Assembly: GCF_001886195.1 (NCBI RefSeq)
Contig: NZ_JXLB01000005.1
Span: forward strand, 62,001-126,000
Source of the DNA: Enterococcus ratti
GTDB lineage: Bacteria > Bacillota > Bacilli > Lactobacillales > Enterococcaceae
Direction of reading: 5' to 3'
DNA length: 64,000 nt
A program made the translations under genes and the position numbers. Every line of letters starts with the position of its first letter. The stretch's first letter is position 1. Below, in pieces: positions 17,820-25,039 of the stretch. Under the pieces are notes generated by a model that did not search any database, was not told the origin of the DNA, and was given only the letters and a program-made list of their open reading frames with translations.

Positions 17820-18448
17820 TCCATATTAGTAATAATGATTCGGTGATCTTTTATTTTAATGATGCCATTTTCTTTCAACTGTCTTAATATCCGACTGACA
17901 CTGCTAGCAGTAGAAATTCCACAAAATTTAGCAATTTCTTCATTTGTAATTACAAAATCAATCACCATTCCAGCTTTTGTTCGGACACCAAATAAGTCAT
18001 ATAATTCATAAAGCTGTGTACATACAGCACCCAATTTACCATTTAAAAGCATTTGCTGCATTTTTTTCATCGAATAAAGTAATCGATAACGGTAATACTC
18101 TTTCACATAATGTTGCATTTTCGGATCACTGTTGATATGTTCCCAAAATTTAACCCGATTAATTCGATAAAATTCTGCATATTCAGATTCAACACGGATA
18201 TTATAAGGAGAATCAATAAATTGAGAATATTCATCTTTTAAAAGAGAAACAATTTCAAGATCTTTGATGTATCTTAAATTAAATTCTCTGCCATCATTGG
18301 AGATGACACTTGCTTTTACTGTACCTTCTTTTAAAATATAAGTATAACAATCTTCCACCCCTTCAAAAGTTAAATACTTATGATACCTTTTGCGTACAAC
18401 CGGAAAATCATTTTTTTCCAAGTATTCCTTTAACACTCTACTATCCAA
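17792..18448 (-). CDS. Crp/Fnr family regulator, PrfA/Ers-like
   Basis: The 218-residue protein has an N-terminal cyclic-nucleotide-binding-type beta barrel (about 1-120) without an obvious cAMP phosphate-binding motif. A dimer helix follows, then a winged helix with recognition region CGISTASSVSRILRQLKENG near residues 175-195. Ers of Enterococcus faecalis and PrfA of Listeria have the same layout and bind PrfA-type boxes. A matching box lies upstream at 18536-18549, in the divergent promoter region. Targets are therefore probably itself and the rightward 92-residue protein/MFS pair. Confidence 0.85.
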   Translation of the reverse strand: MDSRVLKEYLEKNDFPVVRKRYHKYLTFEGVEDCYTYILKEGTVKASVISNDGREFNLRYIKDLEIVSLLKDEYSQFIDSPYNIRVESEYAEFYRINRVKFWEHINSDPKMQHYVKEYYRYRLLYSMKKMQQMLLNGKLGAVCTQLYELYDLFGVRTKAGMVIDFVITNEEIAKFCGISTASSVSRILRQLKENGIIKIKDHRIIITNMELLEDNIIF

Positions 18449-18535
18449 TCATGCTCCCCCATCCAAACATTCATCTAAAAAAATAATACAAAATTTCTAA
18501 GCCTTTTAAAGCTCAAAAGTATTTTACTAATGATA

Positions 18536-18549
18536 GTAACATTTGTTAA
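18536..18549. promoter_or_regulatory. PrfA-type box in the divergent promoter region
   Basis: GTAACATTTGTTAA matches the PrfA consensus TTAACANNTGTTAA at 13 of 14 positions. It lies 87 bases before the regulator start and 90 before the rightward gene. TATACT boxes follow at 18559 and 18598. Neither has the 22-23 bp spacing known in Listeria, so the mode of action is unclear. Confidence 0.75.
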
Positions 18550-18639
18550 GTACTATTTTATACTACGTATGCGATTTTTTTCTTTTTTTTATTTCGCTAT
18601 ACTGCGAATGTAAATTTTTTTAAGAATAGAGGGAAAAAA

Positions 18640-18918
18640 ATGAATTACTGGATGAAAACAATTATTGATCGACTTGAAACGGCTTATCAAACAAGATTTG
18701 ATATGAAAGCTTCATTAGTTTTCTTAAATGACGCTTATCAAAATTCAATTGAATTGGTGAAAGCAGTTGATGAACAGCCATCAAATGAATTAAAAGAATT
18801 TTTGGAATTATTTATGTCTACTCGTGACTTGTTCATTCGTCAGCTGGTGGATCGATACCCATCTAATTATCATGATGTGGAAGTACAAATTCAAAAATTA
18901 AAAGCTTATTCAGATTAA
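18640..18918 (+). CDS. small alpha-helical protein of unknown function
   Basis: The 92-residue protein is hydrophilic and probably all helical (MNYWMKTIIDRLETAYQTRF at the start, ending IQKLKAYSD). I do not recognise a family. It has a clear RBS (AGAGGG) and lies 18 bases before an MFS gene, so both form an operon opposite the PrfA-like regulator. Confidence 0.75.
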   Translation: MNYWMKTIIDRLETAYQTRFDMKASLVFLNDAYQNSIELVKAVDEQPSNELKEFLELFMSTRDLFIRQLVDRYPSNYHDVEVQIQKLKAYSD

Positions 18919-18936
18919 GGGGAATATACAAAAAAC

Positions 18937-20124
18937 ATGGAAAAAAAATTATTTAATAAACATTTTATCGGTATCACACTTATTAATTTTATTGTCTATT
19001 TGATTTACTATTTATTAATGGTTATTATCGCCGTCATTGCTCAAGATACGCTGCATGCTAGCATGAGTCAAGCCGGATTTGCTTCGGGAATTTACATTAT
19101 CGGTACTTTACTTGCTCGCCTATTTATGGGAAAACAACTGGAATTATTTGGGCGAAAATTTACATTGCGCGGTGGAGCAATCTTTTATTTGCTTTCTACT
19201 TTAGCTTATCTTTTTACTCCAACAATCGGAGTATTGTACCTCGTTCGCTTTTTAAACGGTTTTGGTTATGGGACGGTTTCAACAGCTACAAATGCTATTG
19301 TTACGGCTTATATTCCTGAATCAAAAAAAGGCGAAGGGATTAACTATTATGGGTTAAGTACTAGTTTAGCTGCTGCAGTTGGTCCTTTTTTAGGAATGAT
19401 TTTACTTAATTTAACAGACTTCCATTTTATTATTTGGTTTTCAATCGTTTTGGTTTTTCTTGTCACCATTGCATGTCTACTTTTTCCTGTCAAAAATATT
19501 GTTTTATCTGATGCACAAAAAAAATCATTACAGTCATGGAACATCAATGGTTTTATTGAGAAAAAAGCATTATTCATTACAGGCATTGCCTTTTTAATGG
19601 GACTTTCTTATTCAAGTGTTTTATCTTTTCTATCTTCCTATACTAAAGTGATTCATTTAGTAGCTGCTGGCTCTTTTTTCTTTGTAGTCTATGCTTTAGT
19701 TATCACACTTACTCGTCCATTAACTGGTCGTATTTTCGATGCAAAAGGCGAAAAATACGTGATGTATCCAAGCTATTTATTTTTAACTGTTGGATTATTT
19801 TTATTAAGTGCCACAACTAATAGTCTTACATTACTTGTTTCAGGTGCATTGGTCGGTTTAGGTTATGGAACATTTATGTCAAATGGTCAAGCAGTTTGTT
19901 TGAAAATTGTGAAAGAACATCGTATCAGTATCGCTCTTTCAACCTATTTTATTGGATTGGATTTAGGTCTTGGCGTGGGTCCTTACTTAATGGGAGTATT
20001 GAAATCCTACACTTCTTTTAGAGGGCTGTACATTGTCTCCGGGATTATTCCTTTAGTATGTACATTTCTATATTTAGGTTACAATAAAAAAAAGAAGCAT
20101 GCAGTAAACCTTGAGTTAAACTAA
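18937..20124 (+). CDS. MFS family transporter
   Basis: The 395-residue protein has twelve predicted membrane helices. The loop 2-3 motif A region is GKQLELFGRKFTLRGG, and a repeated GRIFDAKGEKYVMYPS occurs after helix 8. This is typical of drug/proton antiporters of about 400 residues. In E. faecalis an MFS gene is among reported Ers targets, and a PrfA-type box lies upstream here. The substrate cannot be read from the sequence. Confidence 0.88.
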   Translation: MEKKLFNKHFIGITLINFIVYLIYYLLMVIIAVIAQDTLHASMSQAGFASGIYIIGTLLARLFMGKQLELFGRKFTLRGGAIFYLLSTLAYLFTPTIGVLYLVRFLNGFGYGTVSTATNAIVTAYIPESKKGEGINYYGLSTSLAAAVGPFLGMILLNLTDFHFIIWFSIVLVFLVTIACLLFPVKNIVLSDAQKKSLQSWNINGFIEKKALFITGIAFLMGLSYSSVLSFLSSYTKVIHLVAAGSFFFVVYALVITLTRPLTGRIFDAKGEKYVMYPSYLFLTVGLFLLSATTNSLTLLVSGALVGLGYGTFMSNGQAVCLKIVKEHRISIALSTYFIGLDLGLGVGPYLMGVLKSYTSFRGLYIVSGIIPLVCTFLYLGYNKKKKHAVNLELN

Positions 20125-20222
20125 GCGGTGATCAAAATAATCATCCTTAGTTGCTCTTTAAACTAAAAAACTTACGCATCATTATTTTTTGATGAGCAGT
20201 AACATTATTTTACTTTTTAGAA

Positions 20223-20300
20223 AGAGCGTGAAGTAAAGAGTACTTTTACTTCACGCTCTAAACACAGATAAAAGGCAGGAGCCGAAGCAACTTCTTTGGA
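20223..20300. repeat. hairpin-bearing dispersed repeat, copy 1
   Basis: A 15-bp perfect stem AGAGCGTGAAGTAAA / TTTACTTCACGCTCT (20223-20237 with 20245-20259) is followed by about 45 bases. The whole resembles a second copy at 31788-31860, for example in AGTACTTTTACTTCACGCTC followed by AACACAG and CCGAAGCAACTT. The hairpin may end MFS transcription, but the flanking similarity points to a mobile small palindromic element. Confidence 0.7.
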
Positions 20301-20348
20301 GCTAAACACTTTTGTCTTAGTATGTTTCATGTTTGTTTAACTTCTTGT

Positions 20349-21119
20349 TTAGTAAAAACACCGTATGGAATGTTTTCGGACTTTTTTCAATTGTTCATTA
20401 GATAGTTTCTTACTGGTCACCAAATAATCGATTTCATGATTAGCAATTGCTTGATAAATAAAATGCTTTTCTAACTTTTCCTGAGTGGCTAATACCATAA
20501 GACGATTCGTTTGCTTACGAAAAGCTCGTTTTACTAAAGCTTCTCCTTCATGAGTCTCAGTCACACCTTGATTAAAGTCAAATCCTCGACAACTAATAAT
20601 CGCTAAATCTGCTGCATACGTCAAAATATCATTGTAGGCTTTTGCTCCATTGATTGTTGCACGTTTTTGAACAATGGTTCCACCAACTATTGAAACTTTC
20701 GCGGTAGTAAACTCACTCAACATAGCGGCAGTTATTACACCATTGGTAATAACTTGCAATCCTTCAAATTTTCCTAAACAGCAAACTAAATGCAGACTAG
20801 TAGTGCTAGAATCTAAAAACAACACCATATCATCTTTAATCAACGTAGAAGCAACGCCAGCAATATAATGTTTTTCAGTTTCTTCATCTAAATGCGTAAT
20901 TTTCATTATATAAGGCACATCAATTTTTTGGTTATCCACTAACATGGCGCCTCCGCGCACTCGGCGAATTAAACCACTCTTTTCTAAAGCGATAAGATCT
21001 CTTTTAATGGTTGATTCACTATAATTTACCAAGTCAATCAACTCAACCATTTTCGCAAACTGATTGATTTTTAAATGGTTCACTATTTTTTGCTGACGAA
21101 CCTATACATCACTTAACAT
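20349..21119 (-). pseudogene. DeoR family sugar regulator with an early in-frame stop
   Basis: The ATG at 21119 has a good Shine-Dalgarno (GGGAG 8 bases upstream) and starts a normal DeoR N-terminus. Codon 6 is TAG (21104-21102). After it the frame continues VRQQKIVNHLKINQFAKMVE and through the HTH core YSESTIKRDL to a full sugar-phosphate-sensing domain. A GTG at 21083 could restart translation and would keep most of the winged helix, but it has no RBS. The gene follows the aldolase of the fructose-type PTS operon, so it was probably that operon's regulator. Stop read-through or reinitiation cannot be excluded. Confidence 0.8.
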
Positions 21120-21350
21120 CTCTCGTTCTCCCTATGCTTATTTTTCAACCATAGTTAACAAAAATAAAACAAGATAGCGTAAGAAATTGAAACAAACGTT
21201 TCTACGAAAAAGCAACTTGAGAAACATCATTGTATGATTGATAAATTAAAACATCCAGTTATTTTAACATCTAAAAAAAGAACTTATTTTTGATTATTTC
21301 TTTAACATTTTAATTCATTTAGTAAAAAATTATTTTTTTACTGGATCACA

Positions 21351-22211
21351 TTAATAACATTTTGCTTTGCCAATTGCGTTTAAGATCGCCATTTTGTGTC
21401 TCACTACTTCTTGAACTTTTTTATTTGCATGCGAATAAATCATGTTCGGTTCATACACTTTTGAATTTTCAGTTAAAAACTCTCTTAAAGCATCAAAAAA
21501 AACACTTTTAAGATCCGAACTAAGGTTTACTTTTGCTACACCGTATTGAACAGCTTCACTAATTTCCTTGTCGGGATTCCCCGAACCGCCATGTAAGACA
21601 AAAGGAATCGTTAGTTTTTGATTCAATTCTTTTAATAGTTCAATGTTTAATTTTGGCGTCTTATTTTTTGGGTATAGCCCATGAGCAGTACCGATGGCTA
21701 TGGCTAAAGTATCAATATTTGTTTCTTCCACAAAGCGTTGAGCTAAATCTGGATCAGTATAAACAATGTTTGCTTCTCCCCCTTCAGCCGAACCATTATT
21801 TCCAATCGTTCCAAGTTCTGCTTCAACTGAAACGTTTACTGCATGAGCAAGTGAAACTACTTCTTTTGTTATTTTCAAATTTTCTGAAAATGATTGCAAA
21901 GATGCATCAATCATGACAGATGTATACCCATTTTGAATTGCTCTTAATACATCGGCAATTGTTTTCCCATGATCTAAATGAACCACCACTGGAACTTTGC
22001 TTGTCTGTGCATAGGCCTTGACAGAGTTAATAAATTCATTATTTAAATACGCGATTTCATCTGGATGTATTTCTAAAATGACCGGCGCTTTTAATCGCTC
22101 TGTTTCCTCCATGATGGCTTTCAACATGTCGTAACTGCAAATATTAAATGCAGGAACGGCAAACTGATTGGCCTTTGCAACTTTTAGCAAGGCCTGCATT
22201 GTATATAACAT
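21351..22211 (-). CDS. class II ketose-(bis)phosphate aldolase (GatY/KbaY/Fba type)
   Basis: The 286-residue zinc aldolase has the catalytic and metal site VPVVVHLDHGKTI, the TSVMIDASLQ strand, and the C-terminal zinc and phosphate sites AIGTAHGLYPK and FVLHGGSGNPD. It differs from the housekeeping fba gene at 35549-36418 and is embedded in a fructose-family PTS operon. No 1-phosphofructokinase gene accompanies it, so the substrate may be a ketose-1-phosphate released by the PTS (inference), or the bisphosphate may be made elsewhere. It lies 12 bases after the EIIBC gene. Confidence 0.9.
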   Translation of the reverse strand: MLYTMQALLKVAKANQFAVPAFNICSYDMLKAIMEETERLKAPVILEIHPDEIAYLNNEFINSVKAYAQTSKVPVVVHLDHGKTIADVLRAIQNGYTSVMIDASLQSFSENLKITKEVVSLAHAVNVSVEAELGTIGNNGSAEGGEANIVYTDPDLAQRFVEETNIDTLAIAIGTAHGLYPKNKTPKLNIELLKELNQKLTIPFVLHGGSGNPDKEISEAVQYGVAKVNLSSDLKSVFFDALREFLTENSKVYEPNMIYSHANKKVQEVVRHKMAILNAIGKAKCY

Positions 22212-22223
22212 GATATTTCCCCC

Positions 22224-23609
22224 TTATTTATGAGTACTTTTTGATTCTTGTGTTACTGTTTGCTTGAGTAGACCTAAAGAAAATGCGGTCACCACTGTAC
22301 CAGCTAAAATTGCCAATGAATACATTGGTAAATGTTTGATGACGTTAGGAATGAGCAAAACCCAAATTCCTCCATGCGGAGCAATTGACGTTACTCCTGA
22401 TGCCATGGAAATTCCTGCTGCGGTGGCTGATCCTAGCATCAAACTTGGAATGACTCTGATCGGATCCGAAACAGCAAAAGGGACGGCGCCTTCTGTAATA
22501 TAAGAAGCACCTAAAACCCAACATGACTGACCTGATGTTCGCTCTTCCTTTGTAAATTTTTTTTTAAATAAAAGTGTAGCTAAGGCGATGCCTAGCGGTG
22601 GCGTCATTCCTGCTGCCATGCATGCTGCAATTGGTGCATTTACGCCAGCTGACATTAAACCAATGGAGAAGGTTGAAATTGATTTATTAATTGGTCCGCC
22701 CATATCTGCGGCCATCATCACACCAATAATTAAGCCAAACAGCAATCCAGAAGTATCTCCTAACCCGTTTAGCCAATTCGTTAAAGTATCTAACAGCCAC
22801 GAAATCGGTTGTTCAAATACAAAAACCATTGTAAGACCAATAATGAGAATGGAAAGAAGGGGTACGGCAATTAACTGATACATTGCCATCATTTCTTTTT
22901 TTATTTTTATCTTATTAGTTAGAAAATCAGTCACGTATCCTGCTAAAAGTCCGCCAATCATCCCTCCAAGGAACCCAGAACCACCAGTTGAAGCAAGTAA
23001 ACCGGCTACAATACCTGGCGCAAAACCAGCTTTACCTGCTATAGAAGTGGCAATACCTGCTCCCAATGCTGGAACCATCATTGCAAATGCTGTTTCTCCC
23101 CCAATTCGTGACAGTGTCGCTGCTAAAATATGATAATCTTTTGCTTCAGGATCAGAAGCTGTAATTCCAAAAGCAAAACTTAAGGCAATAATGATTCCTC
23201 CTGCAATAACAAATGGCAGCATGTAATTTACACCGCTCATAAAATAGTTATAAAGTGTAGGCTTAGAGACGGATGGACTTTTATGCATAGTTTTTGAAAC
23301 TTCTACGGTACCAATTTCTTTTAAAGCTTCTTGAATGACACGTTCTGGTTCTTTAATTGCTTGACTTGTAGAAACTTTCTTTATTTTTTTATCCACAAAG
23401 CGATCCATGTTGATCTCTTTATCAATTGCTAGAATAATAACAGCTGCCTCAAAGATTTCTTTTTTTGTTAAACAGTTTTCCGTTTTGACTCCTTGTGTTT
23501 CAAACTTTGCCTCATGCCCCATTTCTTTAGCTGTTGTTTCTAACTTTTCTGCCGATAAGTAAGTATGTGCAATCCCTGTAGGACATGCAGTTACACCAAT
23601 TATTTTCAT
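22224..23609 (-). CDS. PTS fructose-family EIIBC component
   Basis: The 461-residue protein starts with an EIIB-fru domain (about 1-100) whose phosphoryl Cys9 is in VTACPTGIAHTYLSAEKLE. An EIIC domain follows (about 120-455) with some ten membrane segments and conserved GGPINKSISTFSIG and YITEGAVPFAVSDP motifs. It imports and phosphorylates a fructose-like sugar, taking phosphate from the EIIA encoded 47 bases upstream. The EIIA domain is a separate protein here. Confidence 0.94.
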   Translation of the reverse strand: MKIIGVTACPTGIAHTYLSAEKLETTAKEMGHEAKFETQGVKTENCLTKKEIFEAAVIILAIDKEINMDRFVDKKIKKVSTSQAIKEPERVIQEALKEIGTVEVSKTMHKSPSVSKPTLYNYFMSGVNYMLPFVIAGGIIIALSFAFGITASDPEAKDYHILAATLSRIGGETAFAMMVPALGAGIATSIAGKAGFAPGIVAGLLASTGGSGFLGGMIGGLLAGYVTDFLTNKIKIKKEMMAMYQLIAVPLLSILIIGLTMVFVFEQPISWLLDTLTNWLNGLGDTSGLLFGLIIGVMMAADMGGPINKSISTFSIGLMSAGVNAPIAACMAAGMTPPLGIALATLLFKKKFTKEERTSGQSCWVLGASYITEGAVPFAVSDPIRVIPSLMLGSATAAGISMASGVTSIAPHGGIWVLLIPNVIKHLPMYSLAILAGTVVTAFSLGLLKQTVTQESKSTHK

Positions 23610-23656
23610 CGTTATTCTCCCCTATTTGTCTATTTAATAATGGTATTCGTTGATAC

Positions 23657-24133
23657 TCAATTCAGTACATAAGGTTCACTTCCTTCTATATTCTTTAAAA
23701 TGGTCATGATTTTTTTCCTACTCGTTGCTTCTTTTATTTGTTTTCTAAATGACGAGTCTACTAACTGCCTTGAAAGCATGCTGAGAATTTCTAGATGACT
23801 GGCTGAAGACTTTGAAGGAACAACTATAGCAAAAACATATTCAATGGGTATGCCATCTACTCCAAGATACTCTGTTATTTTTCCACTATGAATAAAGCAG
23901 ACCGTTGGCACCAAAACGTACTTGCTTTTAGCATGAGGAATACCAAATCCATCTTCTATTCCAGTGGATACTTCTGCTTCACGTTTAAAAAACGCACGAA
24001 TTATTTTTTTAGAATCTTTTATTCTACCGGCAGATTCGAGCATGTTTCCTAAACATTCAAATAATGATTTTTTAGATCGAATGGAGTCGTCAAAAAGAAT
24101 TAAATCTTCTAAAATCAATTGACTAATAGTCAT
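23657..24133 (-). CDS. PTS EIIA component, fructose/mannitol type
   Basis: The 158-residue EIIA domain has its phosphorylated His in DGFGIPHAKSKYV. It is first in the operon EIIA-EIIBC-aldolase-(deoR). The best start is the ATG at 24133, which has GAGAGG 9 bases upstream; a GTG at 24139 is too close to that RBS. A promoter (24185-24213) and a cre box (24158-24171) lie just upstream, so carbon catabolite repression is expected. Confidence 0.92.
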   Translation of the reverse strand: MTISQLILEDLILFDDSIRSKKSLFECLGNMLESAGRIKDSKKIIRAFFKREAEVSTGIEDGFGIPHAKSKYVLVPTVCFIHSGKITEYLGVDGIPIEYVFAIVVPSKSSASHLEILSMLSRQLVDSSFRKQIKEATSRKKIMTILKNIEGSEPYVLN

Positions 24134-24157
24134 TTTCACTAACCTCTCTCATTATAT

Positions 24158-24171
24158 TGTTATCGCTTTCT
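24158..24171 (-). promoter_or_regulatory. cre site (CcpA box) before the fructose-type PTS operon
   Basis: On the minus strand the site reads AGAAAGCGATAACA, 13 of 14 to the cre consensus TGWAANCGNTNWCA. It lies between the -10 box and the start codon, a roadblock position typical of repression by CcpA. Confidence 0.75.
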
Positions 24172-24184
24172 TTCGATTGTGGAA

Positions 24185-24213
24185 AGTATAGCATTGCTTA
24201 TTAAACCATTCAA
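24185..24213 (-). promoter_or_regulatory. promoter of the fructose-type PTS operon
   Basis: -35 TTGAAT (24213-24208), a 17-bp spacer, and -10 TATACT (24190-24185). Upstream lie GAACGAAAAACGAAAAG (24220-24236) and GAACGCGATCGTTC (24271-24284). These GAACG repeats are candidates for the DeoR-type operator. Confidence 0.75.
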
Positions 24214-24308
24214 CGCTTTGAACGAAAAACGAAAAGCAAGATAAAATATTAAAAATTCAGTCAAAAAAAAGAACGCGATCGTTCAAAATATCATAAAAAA
24301 ACTACTTA

Positions 24309-24359
24309 AATAAACACCGCATATTTTGTCTTTACTCATCAAAATATACGGTGTTTATT
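24309..24359 (-). terminator. terminator of the deglycase-levR-HAD region
   Basis: A 20-bp stem with one mismatch (arms 24309-24328 and 24340-24359, loop of 11) lies just after the HAD gene. T-rich sequence follows on the minus strand. Confidence 0.8.
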
Positions 24360-24387
24360 TAGAATTTTTTTATTAAAGGCTAATCTT

Positions 24388-25026
24388 TCAAGAAAATTGC
24401 TGTTCTGAAATCACTTCCATTACTTCATTTAAGTGATTGATTTGTCTATCTGCTTTTGTCTGATCCACGTAAAATGGCTGTTTCAAAGCAACAGTATAAA
24501 TATTTGCGGCTTTAGCTGCTTCAATCCCGACTGTTGAATCTTCTACAGCAAGAAAAGAAGTGACAGCCAATGCCTGCTTGCACTTTAAATAAATTTCAGG
24601 ATGAGGCTTACTTTTTTCTAATTCTTCACCACTAATTACAAAATCAAAATAGTGTTGAATTTGACATTGTCTGAGCATTTTATTTATTTCTACTAATGGG
24701 GATGAAGAAGCTAAGGCTAGTTTTATTTGTTGCTTTTTCAATTCTCTAAGCAAGCACCTTACTTCTTTTCGCAGCACTTGTTGAAAATCAATCGGATGAG
24801 CTTGGCGGTAATCAAGGTAGGCGAAATATAATTGTTTGCGTAAGTTTGAGTTATTTGGTACCAAAGTCTCCCAAATTCCTTTTTCTGTCTTACCAACGTA
24901 ATCGGCCATTTTAACGGAAGTAGGTGTTACAGCTAGATGGGTAAAAAAATTCATTCTTCGTTCAAAATAAAAACTTTCACTGTCAATCAACACACCGTCC
25001 ATATCAAAAATAACGCCAGTAGTCAT
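24388..25026 (-). CDS. HAD-superfamily hydrolase, beta-phosphoglucomutase-like
   Basis: The protein of about 212 residues has HAD motif I FDMDGVLIDSES, motif II LALASSSP, and motif III/IV KPHPEIYLK...AVEDSTVGIEAA. An alpha-helical cap lies between motifs I and II. Such enzymes act on sugar phosphates. It directly follows the broken levR gene and may be the last gene of the fructoselysine/glucoselysine locus, but the substrate is not known. The start at 25026 is taken because the family begins just before the first Asp. Confidence 0.85.
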   Translation of the reverse strand: MTTGVIFDMDGVLIDSESFYFERRMNFFTHLAVTPTSVKMADYVGKTEKGIWETLVPNNSNLRKQLYFAYLDYRQAHPIDFQQVLRKEVRCLLRELKKQQIKLALASSSPLVEINKMLRQCQIQHYFDFVISGEELEKSKPHPEIYLKCKQALAVTSFLAVEDSTVGIEAAKAANIYTVALKQPFYVDQTKADRQINHLNEVMEVISEQQFS

Positions 25027-25039
25027 AACCTTCTCACTC

